Below, piece by piece: positions 17,476 through 23,741 of a stretch of DNA of 34,543 bases. The stretch is taken from the IMG/VR virus record IMGVR_UViG_3300010151_007800, positions 1 to 34,543 of that record. One strand, 5' to 3'. The notes under the pieces were generated by a model. It saw only the letters and a list, made by a program, of their open reading frames with translations, was not told where the DNA came from and did no database searches. The first letter of the stretch is position 1. Each line of letters opens with the position of its first letter. The DNA comes from a virus. The translations under genes and the position numbers were made by a program.

Positions 17476-18659
17476 TCGACATATCCCCACTTTGAAATTG
17501 CTTCTTTGTACTCCTCTTTCGGCACATCATCAATAGCTTGACGCATTGCCATAGCGCCAAATACAGTACCTCTAGGATGACCATGAATTGCCCCTCCCAC
17601 ATTTGCCATATAGTCAACCCCAAATCTTTTATTTATAGCCTTAATTAAACCTGGGTGCATACCACAACTTAAAGCTGGCATTACATTATGTTGACGAAGG
17701 GTAGTCAAGGTTGTTTGAAGTTCAACTTTGTTGTCACTCATATACCCACCCCACATTCCAGCATGGATAAAATCAACGCCCATCAAGCCAGCAAGATGAC
17801 AAACAACATTCCACTCAATATGATAGTCGTGAGCTTTGTTTGTTAAAATTTTATCACCACTTTTTTGAAAATGAAGAAATAAAGGTAAATCTAGTTCGCG
17901 TAAAGATTTATAAATTCCCAACCCACTCCAGAAATTTACATGAACCGAATTTCCTCCAAGACTATGAACTTGTTTTGCACGTTCCAATAAATAAGGAGAG
18001 TCCGAGTTTATACACACGGAATAAATTACTTTTTTATTTTTTAAATAATCCATTATTAAAGGTACTCTCTTTTCTATGGGGCACATGGCTGGATTTGACA
18101 TAATCTCATCTTCTTTAATAAAATTAACTCCTCCGTCAACCATCTGTTTCACCATCTCTAAAAGAATCTCTGGAGTTATTCCAATTTTCGGCTTAACAAT
18201 TCCGCCGAGGACGGGTTTATCGTAAACTCCGGTAAACTCTCGAATTCCCTTAATCCCAAACTGCGGGCCCATAAAATATTCATCCTCTATCTTTCTAGGA
18301 AAACAAATATTTAAAACATGACATTTTTCCACAATGTCAATATCCATTTGGCCACCCATTATTTGACACAAAATATGAGAGATGCCGTCGTGTTTAAAAT
18401 CTGTATTTACAATTGGAAAAGCTATTTTAACCTTACCTTGTTTTTTCTCTTTTAAAGTATTTTCATCTTCTATCACAATACAGGAATGTCTTTCAAACAA
18501 TTCGTCAGTCTCCCACGAATTGCGAACATTTGGGTTCCCGACGCTTTGACCGATTGCTAATGCCCAAGCCGCATCTCTTAGTGTGGTTTTGGAGCATAAA
18601 AAATATTCAACTATGAAATAATCATCTGTATTAATATTTTTAGTGAATATATTAAACAT
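17472..18659 (-). CDS. RuBisCO-like protein (RLP, form IV type)
   Basis: A 395-residue relative of the RuBisCO large subunit. The barrel motifs are clear: GGIVKPKIGITPE (152-164, K156/K158 equal K175/K177 of plant RuBisCO), GVNFIKEDEIMSNP with K182, D184 and E185 (equal K201 carbamate, D203, E204), FIHAG with H299 (H327), ALSCGMH with S331 and G333 (S379, G381), and VGGAIHGHPRG with G355/G356 (G403/G404). Carboxylase residues are changed: H294 to Q265, R295 to K266, N123 probably to Gly, and loop-6 K334 to Y306. It therefore keeps the metal centre but not the CO2-fixing chemistry. Known RLPs are enolases, isomerases or sugar-acid decarboxylases/transcarboxylases; the substrate here is unknown. 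The gene is enclosed by sugar genes and overlaps the WavE-like gene (ATGA), so a glycan-precursor role is inferred. Confidence 0.9.
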   Translation of the reverse strand: MFNIFTKNINTDDYFIVEYFLCSKTTLRDAAWALAIGQSVGNPNVRNSWETDELFERHSCIVIEDENTLKEKKQGKVKIAFPIVNTDFKHDGISHILCQIMGGQMDIDIVEKCHVLNICFPRKIEDEYFMGPQFGIKGIREFTGVYDKPVLGGIVKPKIGITPEILLEMVKQMVDGGVNFIKEDEIMSNPAMCPIEKRVPLIMDYLKNKKVIYSVCINSDSPYLLERAKQVHSLGGNSVHVNFWSGLGIYKSLRELDLPLFLHFQKSGDKILTNKAHDYHIEWNVVCHLAGLMGVDFIHAGMWGGYMSDNKVELQTTLTTLRQHNVMPALSCGMHPGLIKAINKRFGVDYMANVGGAIHGHPRGTVFGAMAMRQAIDDVPKEEYKEAISKWGYVE

Positions 18660-18714
18660 TAGGCTCCGTCTTTGACGTGTCTATTTCAACAAAATCATAA
18701 ATTTCATTTCTCAT
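18652..18714 (-). CDS. Possible 20-codon leader ORF before the RLP gene
   Basis: The ORF encodes MRNEIYDFVEIDTSKTEPNV. Its ATG lies inside the last codons of the cupin gene and its TAA overlaps the first codons of the RLP gene (stop 18652-18654, RLP ATG 18657-18659), so it fills the 44-base gap exactly. Possible readings: a coupling ORF that delivers ribosomes to the RLP start, the remnant of a lost gene, or chance. No good Shine-Dalgarno sits before the RLP ATG other than in this ORF, which mildly favours coupling. It has no recognisable domain. Confidence 0.3.
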   Translation of the reverse strand: MRNEIYDFVEIDTSKTEPNV

Positions 18715-19024
18715 ATTTATCTCCCGGTATTGAAGGAACTTTTATAATTAACACTTTGCAGTCCTCCAAAAAGACTGGTGCCGCCCATTCTTCTTTTTCG
18801 ATTACGAAAAGTTGACCGGCGTTAATTTCCTGATCACAAACTTTCATTTTTCCCTCAATCAATAAATTAAACTCATTAGATAATTTGTGAAAATGAGGAG
18901 CCCAATATTGATCTTTCTTATATTCGTGAACGCCTACTTCAAAGTCTTCTGTTTGCAGAAGACTTGGTTCAAAGTTTCCAATAAACCAACCTCGTGTATA
19001 GTCTTTCAAATTATAGACTTTCAT
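18704..19024 (-). CDS. Single-domain cupin protein
   Basis: The 106 residues fold as one cupin barrel: motif 1 APHFHKLSNEFNLLIEGKMKV (positions 42-62: H44, H46, E51) and motif 2 GQLFVIEKEEWAAPVFLEDC (70-89). Motif 2 lacks the usual His, so metal binding is incomplete. The opening KVYNLKDYTRGWFIGNFEPS is of a kind seen repeatedly in phage and bacterial glycan clusters beside nucleotidyltransferases. Cupins in such clusters often isomerise or epimerise sugars or sense them; no reaction can be assigned here. The ATG at 19024 overlaps the end of the nucleotidyltransferase gene by 14 bases, implying coordinated expression. Confidence 0.75.
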   Translation of the reverse strand: MKVYNLKDYTRGWFIGNFEPSLLQTEDFEVGVHEYKKDQYWAPHFHKLSNEFNLLIEGKMKVCDQEINAGQLFVIEKEEWAAPVFLEDCKVLIIKVPSIPGDKYEK

Positions 19025-19745
19025 AATACTTCCTTAAAAATTTTTCTAAGTCATCTGGAACTCCAACCGCATTATGTTGAAAATTTGCAACATGATATAT
19101 GGAAATATTTTTACCATTATTTATAAGATAGTTGTAAGTTGGACCAACATAAAATTCGCCATTTGGTGCCGTATCTTTATTTTCCATCATCTCCATAGCT
19201 GATTCAACAAAATCTCTGCCATGTTTCCAATAATGAATTCCATTTAAAGATATATCGCTGATAACAACCTTTTCTTTAATTCTCTTTACATTCCCACGCT
19301 GATCGATTTCAGCATAACTATTCTTGGGAGTTGTGGAGGTATATGTCACGATAGCCCCATCTACATCCGGGTATCTAACGCAATGTAAAAACTTTTTAAA
19401 ATCCCAAAACATAATTTGATCACAATTAGCAATAATTAATTCTTCCTGATTATTGATATACTCCTTCATCGCTAAACAAGTATCAGTGGGACCAGATGTT
19501 ATTTCGTCTACAATTTTTATTCGGAGATTAGCACACACATTTTCCAAAATGTTTACTATTCGATCAATATCTTTTGTACGTCGTAAAACAAACAAGAATC
19601 TAGCATTCTCGACTTTACTGGTGAAGGCCTCTATCGCTCTTTGTATCATGGGTTTCCCACAAATATCTATAAGGAATTTTGGTCCGATAAAACGAGATCC
19701 TTCAAAGCGACTTCCGAGCCCAGCCATAGGTATTAAAATATTCAT
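19011..19745 (-). CDS. Sugar-phosphate nucleotidyltransferase
   Basis: A 244-residue NTP_transferase-family enzyme. The N-terminus MNILIPMAGLGSRFEGSRFI carries the nucleotide-binding GxGSRF loop, followed by GPKFLIDICGKPMIQ with the conserved lysine K23, and IIANCDQIMF at about 105-114 supplies the metal-binding Asp. The C-terminal GEFYVGPTYNYLINNG and the ending match short RmlA/HddC-like enzymes without a left-handed helix domain. It would couple a sugar-1-phosphate to NTP, giving an activated sugar for one of the glycosyltransferases. Which nucleotide and sugar is not readable. It overlaps the RmlC-like gene by ATGA at its start and the cupin at its end. Confidence 0.85.
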   Translation of the reverse strand: MNILIPMAGLGSRFEGSRFIGPKFLIDICGKPMIQRAIEAFTSKVENARFLFVLRRTKDIDRIVNILENVCANLRIKIVDEITSGPTDTCLAMKEYINNQEELIIANCDQIMFWDFKKFLHCVRYPDVDGAIVTYTSTTPKNSYAEIDQRGNVKRIKEKVVISDISLNGIHYWKHGRDFVESAMEMMENKDTAPNGEFYVGPTYNYLINNGKNISIYHVANFQHNAVGVPDDLEKFLRKYYESL

Positions 19746-20008
19746 TTGTTATATTTCTCTTTTTTAGTGGGATTTTTTGCTTCCTCATAATCAGACTTTA
19801 ACATACCTAAAATGCGTGAATCCAAGTTTTCCATTGGTTTGTCCCACTGATAATGTAAGCCACACACGACGCCTTTATGGGAAAAGGAAATATTGTCTTG
19901 GCAAAAATCTTCTTCTAGTTCTTCGCTGATGGAGCGAGAAAAGGATTCAAAAAAATATCCCCTGCTATCAGTATATGACTTGCCTTTAAATAATTTGCAA
20001 TTCTTCAT
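19742..20008 (-). CDS. Truncated RmlC-like (dTDP-sugar 3,5-epimerase) protein
   Basis: From the ATG at 20008 (a GTG one codon earlier is also possible) the protein has 88 residues. The first 60 match the start of dTDP-4-dehydrorhamnose 3,5-epimerases: YTDSRGYFFESFSRS, then DFCQDNISFSHKGVVCGLHY and QWDKPM, with the catalytic-type His in GLHYQ. Normal RmlC proteins (about 180) continue with GKLVRV... and the second half of the barrel including the proton-donor Tyr. Here the sequence changes after KPM to an unrelated Lys-rich helical tail (ENLDSRILGMLKSDYEEAKN). It is therefore unlikely to epimerise sugars alone. It could be a decayed gene still in frame, or a re-used small domain. Its preserved ATGA coupling to the next gene suggests it is still translated. 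Confidence 0.65.
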   Translation of the reverse strand: MKNCKLFKGKSYTDSRGYFFESFSRSISEELEEDFCQDNISFSHKGVVCGLHYQWDKPMENLDSRILGMLKSDYEEAKNPTKKEKYNK

Positions 20009-20011
20009 CAC

Positions 20012-20209
20012 TTAATTTGGCTTCCCCGCTAATTCTTTTAAAAGTGAAGCAATCTTCATATCACTTTCATTTACTTTACTAATTAATTTTCTTGCTTCTT
20101 TCGGCGCAAAACGAAAAGACAGCCTCAATATATCCATCCAATTGACATTATTTTTTGATCTAATGTTTTCAATATCGTTAATTATTTCATCATCTGTTCT
20201 TTCAGACAT
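20012..20209 (-). CDS. Small helical protein of unknown function
   Basis: A 65-residue charged, all-helical protein (DEIINDIENIRSKNNVNWMD; ILRLSFRFAPKEARKLISKV). The start NNVNWMDILRL...AP.EA is of a kind I associate with small proteins in nonulosonic-acid and other sugar clusters of bacteria and phages, but I know no function for it. The ATG at 20209 has a strong GAGGAG site and overlaps the formyltransferase gene by 28 bases. Conservation of a helical mini-protein between two sugar enzymes suggests an accessory or carrier-like partner; this is inference. Confidence 0.7.
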   Translation of the reverse strand: MSERTDDEIINDIENIRSKNNVNWMDILRLSFRFAPKEARKLISKVNESDMKIASLLKELAGKPN

Positions 20210-20766
20210 TTTATCTCCTCAATTGTAGTGTTCCAACCATTCGGTAAATTATTCCAAAGTCCTTTTAAAATTTTTGAACAATGATGAGATCCTTCTTCTT
20301 TATTCTGCGGAGTTCTAATATAATTTTCATTTGTAAAATTATCCCATTCTGCAATAAACAATTTTTCAACTTCATCTTTAAGACGCTGATATGTTAAAGC
20401 CAAGGTATTTTCAGTTGGACCAAAAGCGACTTTCGTTTGAAAAATAACACCGCCTGTATCAATGCCCTCGTCCATAAAATGTATAGTAACACCTTTTAGA
20501 GTGTCATCAAAAAAACTCCAAAAATTTGGATCAGCGCCGCGATTCCATGGCAAATACGATATATGTAAATTAAGAATGGAATATCTATCCAAAACATTTT
20601 TTTTAATTATATGACGATAACCATAGCTTATAACATAATGGGGATCTATTTTTAGAAAATCATCAAGTTGTAATTTTTTATCTTCGATTACTATCTCATA
20701 ACCAGCATCGCGCAAAAATTCTACGACTGAACTATGATCGCCTAAATAAAGAATCTTATTTTTCAT
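20182..20766 (-). CDS. Sugar N-formyltransferase (methionyl-tRNA formyltransferase fold)
   Basis: A 194-residue formyltransferase-domain protein. The core NLHISYLPWNRGADPNFWSF (66-85) and GVTIHFMDEGIDTGGVIFQ (92-110) carry the catalytic trio N66, H68 and D103 expected for 10-formyl-THF-dependent N-formyltransferases. It lacks the C-terminal tRNA-binding domain of Fmt, so it most likely acts on an amino-sugar. In the context of a dehydratase, aminotransferase and NeuB-type synthase, the likely target is the 4-amino group made by the aminotransferase, a step normally done by an acetyltransferase. The ATG at 20766 forms an ATGA overlap with the synthase gene. Confidence 0.85.
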   Translation of the reverse strand: MKNKILYLGDHSSVVEFLRDAGYEIVIEDKKLQLDDFLKIDPHYVISYGYRHIIKKNVLDRYSILNLHISYLPWNRGADPNFWSFFDDTLKGVTIHFMDEGIDTGGVIFQTKVAFGPTENTLALTYQRLKDEVEKLFIAEWDNFTNENYIRTPQNKEEGSHHCSKILKGLWNNLPNGWNTTIEEIKCLKEQMMK

Positions 20767-21758
20767 ATCATTACTTCTGTCAAAACTTCATCTTCGTCAA
20801 TATCTTTTTTTGCTTTTTTACCAATCATTTCGTAATATCGAAAAGCTTCAATCGAATTTTCTAAAGTCGGGCGTTTGGTCGTAATGTTTTTTTCAGTGAA
20901 ACATTCTCCTTTCTTAATCACACATAAGGATACCACAGAACGCATCGCTTTTTTAAAATTATATTCACTTGCCGTAAACTTACCACTTTTGCTTTTACAA
21001 ACATCTTCCGCAGTTCGAATATTTTGAACCATTTGCTTTAATTCACTTGGCTCTATTGCAAAGCTATGATCGGGACCAACCAGATTCCGAGACAAAGTAA
21101 AATGTTTTTCTATAACAGAAGCACCCTTAGCCACTGCCAGAGGAGGAATAAGAATTCCCGGCGTATGATCTGATAACCCCACTTTAATATTGGAAATACT
21201 GTTTTTAATATTACTAATCTGATTTAAATTAATATCCGTAAACGGAGTTGGATATGCATTGTTCCCATGCAGGATGGTTATATCTGGTGTTGTATTTTCG
21301 ATTTTTACCCATTCAATAATATCACGAATAGAATCTAAATCACTACCAATGCCCGCTGTAATAATCAACGGTAGTTTTGTTGAAGCTACGCATCTTACAA
21401 ATCTTGGATCAGTGGATTCAAAACCAGCAATTTTCAACCTTTTCACTCCGATTTCATAAAGTTCTTCAACCGCCCGTTCGTCAAATGGGGTTGACATAAA
21501 CTCAATTCCATTATCATCACAATAAAGTTTTAAATCGCGATGCCAGCCGCGAGGTAATTCTATATCCTTTATCAGTTTAGGGATATTCTTGTAACCGGCA
21601 AAATCGGGCGTATTTTTAGAATAAAGAGTATCAGACGAATATGTTTGAAACTTTACTGCATCAGCTTTGGCGGAAACCGCTACATCAACAAGAGCCAACG
21701 CTTGTTGGTAATTTTGATTATGATTGGCACCTGCTTCCGCTACAATAAAAGTTTTCAT
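20763..21758 (-). CDS. NeuB-family nonulosonic acid synthase
   Basis: A 331-residue enzyme with a complete NeuB layout: AEAGANHNQNY (7-17), DAVKFQTYS (33-41), FMSTPFD (87-93), HGNNAYP (164-170), GLSDHTPG (194-201) and EKHFTLSRNLVGPDHSF (217-233), followed by a C-terminal SAF/antifreeze-like domain (about 270-331). H198 and H219 are spaced as the two metal-binding His residues of NeuB. The enzyme condenses phosphoenolpyruvate with a six-carbon amino-sugar to give sialic, pseudaminic or legionaminic acid. The neighbouring inverting-type dehydratase and DegT aminotransferase favour a pseudaminic/legionaminic-type product, but NeuB, PseI and LegI cannot be separated by eye. Confidence 0.93.
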   Translation of the reverse strand: MKTFIVAEAGANHNQNYQQALALVDVAVSAKADAVKFQTYSSDTLYSKNTPDFAGYKNIPKLIKDIELPRGWHRDLKLYCDDNGIEFMSTPFDERAVEELYEIGVKRLKIAGFESTDPRFVRCVASTKLPLIITAGIGSDLDSIRDIIEWVKIENTTPDITILHGNNAYPTPFTDINLNQISNIKNSISNIKVGLSDHTPGILIPPLAVAKGASVIEKHFTLSRNLVGPDHSFAIEPSELKQMVQNIRTAEDVCKSKSGKFTASEYNFKKAMRSVVSLCVIKKGECFTEKNITTKRPTLENSIEAFRYYEMIGKKAKKDIDEDEVLTEVMI

Positions 21759-21838
21759 TTCTTGATAGTTGCGATAAAGGTTCCTGTTTTGTTGATCCAG
21801 TACTTGTTATCATTTTTATTTTTTTTTACTGTAGTCAT
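21755..21838 (-). CDS. 27-residue ORF bridging aminotransferase and synthase
   Basis: The ORF starts at the base directly after the aminotransferase stop (GAA TAA ATG ACT) and ends in an ATGA overlap with the NeuB-like start, so it fills the gap exactly. The product is basic and short: MTTVKKNKNDNK, then YWINKTGTFIATIKK. I recognise no family. It could be a real micro-protein, a coupling ORF, or the end of a deleted gene. Exact fit on both sides makes chance less likely than for an arbitrary short ORF. Confidence 0.4.
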   Translation of the reverse strand: MTTVKKNKNDNKYWINKTGTFIATIKK

Positions 21839-22906
21839 TTATTCTTCTCTCTCTAAGTTGACTATCTTTATTATACCATCTAAATTTTCTTTTTTTAAAT
21901 TTTGATGAATAGGTAAATTTATTATGCGATCTCTAAATCCCTCGGTTTGAGGTAAGTTCGATGGCGCGTAAAATAATTTTGTTTGATGTAAAAATGGGTA
22001 ATGATACGAGCCACATAAATTATTTTTTCTCATTTTTTTCCTTAGCTCACCTGATGAGCTTTTGTTCAAGATCAAGGTTGCAAGATAATAAGATGAATTT
22101 GCATCATGATTAGTAAAGTAACCAACCGAAGGATTTATATGGTTTTTCAAATACTCAAAATGGTCTTTTCTAATTTTTACATTCTCAAAGCAAGTCGAAA
22201 GTTGAGATAATCCCAGAACCGCGTTAAGATTGTTCATATAAAAATTAAAACCATTGTCGATAATATCATAAGAATCTCCAATATCTTGTCTGCCAAAATT
22301 CCGATATCGGCGAATATAATCATTAGCTTCTTTATTATCAGTAGCTAACAAACCACCACTACTCATCGCTACAGGCTTAACGGGGTGAAAAGAAAAGAAG
22401 GTATAATCAGACTCGATAATGGGAGCAATACAGTGAGCCGAATCGACAACAACTATATCACCCCATTTAGTTTTTTTGATGTTGTCAATAAGGTTATCTA
22501 CATTACTCACGCCACCATACAAAACTGGCATAACTATGGATTTATTAAAGTCGGGACGATGTTTTCTCTTTAGACAATAGGAATCAAAATCAAATAATAA
22601 GTTTTCATCTACATCCACAAAATGAACTGTATGTCCGTTCTTTCGAGCTGCCCAGGCGGGTGACACAAACCCTAGTGATGGAGTATAAACATCACACTTT
22701 CCATATTTATCATATAAATAAGCAAATAAACAAAAAGCTGCGGACGATGCTGAGTTTAGGCTGATATTATATTTCTTCTTCGAATGAGTTGCATATTCTG
22801 TTTCGAATAATCCCACCTTTTCTCCGAAACCGATGTTACCAGATTCTAATATTTCTGAAACTTTTAGAATATCTTGTTTAGTGATTGTTGGCTCAAATGA
22901 CCTCAT
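21839..22906 (-). CDS. DegT/DnrJ/EryC1-type sugar aminotransferase (PseC-like)
   Basis: A 355-residue PLP-dependent aminotransferase. Signs are LNSASSAAFCLFAYL (50-64, cofactor phosphate site), TPSLGFVSPAWAARKNG (75-91), VVVDSAHCIAP (152-162, Asp pairing the PLP nitrogen) and FFSFHPVKPVAMSSGGLL (170-187) with K177 as the Schiff-base lysine. Such enzymes add the 4-amino group to UDP-4-keto-6-deoxyhexoses in pseudaminic, legionaminic and perosamine-like pathways. The Gly-Glu-Gly-Gly of many members is SSGG here, a mild change. The start is a TAATG overlap with the methyltransferase stop. A relic of a second aminotransferase start lies upstream at 23658-23741. Confidence 0.88.
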   Translation of the reverse strand: MRSFEPTITKQDILKVSEILESGNIGFGEKVGLFETEYATHSKKKYNISLNSASSAAFCLFAYLYDKYGKCDVYTPSLGFVSPAWAARKNGHTVHFVDVDENLLFDFDSYCLKRKHRPDFNKSIVMPVLYGGVSNVDNLIDNIKKTKWGDIVVVDSAHCIAPIIESDYTFFSFHPVKPVAMSSGGLLATDNKEANDYIRRYRNFGRQDIGDSYDIIDNGFNFYMNNLNAVLGLSQLSTCFENVKIRKDHFEYLKNHINPSVGYFTNHDANSSYYLATLILNKSSSGELRKKMRKNNLCGSYHYPFLHQTKLFYAPSNLPQTEGFRDRIINLPIHQNLKKENLDGIIKIVNLEREE

Positions 22907-23640
22907 TACTTTAAAGTCTTATAATAGGCCTCAAGCCTATCAAGAGAAGCGGTTCTATCTTCATGAGAAGTTGGTGTAGGATCTGAATTATATAAATCAA
23001 CAATTATATAATTGGTAAAACCAACCTTTTGCAGAGGAAGTGGTACGTTATTATTGAAATAAAAATTATATCCTTTTTTACGATAAGTTTCAACTAGGTT
23101 ATTTCTCCACAATAGCTGATTGCTTATTCTCCATTTGGGATTATCTTCTTTATTACCAGATATTAGTTCATTTTCTCCAATATCTTCAAAATGTATTATG
23201 TATTTTTTAGCTATACGGATGAAATTATCCGTCACCTCATCTATACTTTCAGGTGATTGGTGTATCATAACACCCGAACTAAATACCATATCATAAGAAT
23301 TTTCTTCAAAATAATTACTTATATTAGAAAGTTTATCCAAAACAAATTTACAATTTGGAATATTATTATTACAAAAATCTATTGCCGTATCTGATATGTC
23401 GATCCCAGCTAAATCTAAATCGGGATTTCTTTTTAAAAGTTCGAATTCGAACGCTCCATAACCACACCCAACATCCAATATAGAATTAATATTTTTATCG
23501 TGACCTAATAAAATATCTAATCTAAAATCTAAAGATTCTTTACAAATTTCATTATCAAAATAGCTATCAAAATAGCTTTTTCGGCGTCTTATACCATCTA
23601 TAGTTTTGCTCCAATAATTCTCAGTTTTATTTTGTAACAT
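22906..23640 (-). CDS. Class I SAM-dependent methyltransferase
   Basis: A 244-residue protein with motif I ILDVGCGYGAFEFELLKR (54-71), the acidic loop LAGIDISDTAI and the post-motif YDMVFSSGVMIHQSP (about 114-128). The C-terminal part (KVGFTNYIIVDLYNSDPTP) is of the kind seen in pseudaminic-acid-cluster methyltransferases. Within the glycan cassette it most likely methylates a sugar hydroxyl or amine. It has its own strong GGGAGG site before the ATG at 23640, unlike most neighbours, which rely on overlap coupling. It sits between the dehydratase and the aminotransferase, where the relic at 23658-23741 suggests it was inserted later. Confidence 0.85.
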   Translation of the reverse strand: MLQNKTENYWSKTIDGIRRRKSYFDSYFDNEICKESLDFRLDILLGHDKNINSILDVGCGYGAFEFELLKRNPDLDLAGIDISDTAIDFCNNNIPNCKFVLDKLSNISNYFEENSYDMVFSSGVMIHQSPESIDEVTDNFIRIAKKYIIHFEDIGENELISGNKEDNPKWRISNQLLWRNNLVETYRKKGYNFYFNNNVPLPLQKVGFTNYIIVDLYNSDPTPTSHEDRTASLDRLEAYYKTLK

Positions 23641-23657
23641 ATTGACCTCCCAGTCTT

Positions 23658-23741
23658 CTAATTAATTGTTATACCAGTTTTTGTTAACCCTGCCAACTCA
23701 TCAATATCCTCCTTAGTAATCGAAGGTTCAAAACAATTCAT
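23658..23741 (-). pseudogene. Relic of a DegT aminotransferase N-terminus (27 codons)
   Basis: The ORF reads MNCFEPSITKEDIDELAG then LTKTGITIN and a TAG stop. It aligns with the start of the intact aminotransferase, MRSFEPTITKQDILKVSE, at M, F, E, P, I, T, K, D and I in the first dozen or so positions. Its ATG makes an ATGA overlap with the dehydratase stop (23738-23740), exactly how an aminotransferase gene would be expected to follow a PseB-type gene. The reading frame then ends and a methyltransferase begins 17 bases on. I read this as the stump left when an aminotransferase was replaced or displaced. DNA-level differences are many, so it is not a recent duplication of the intact copy. Confidence 0.7.

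Noticed and set aside
17472-18659. A true, CO2-fixing RuBisCO large subunit
   Set aside because: Catalytic His294, Arg295 and loop-6 Lys334 equivalents are Gln265, Lys266 and Tyr306, and the Asn123 equivalent appears to be Gly, so the form IV (RLP) label is used.
18714-18721. Late-promoter-like GATAAATA upstream of the RLP gene
   Set aside because: It lies inside the last codons of the cupin gene (Gly-Asp-Lys-Tyr-Glu), and AT-rich DNA gives such matches by chance; no support beyond the octamer.
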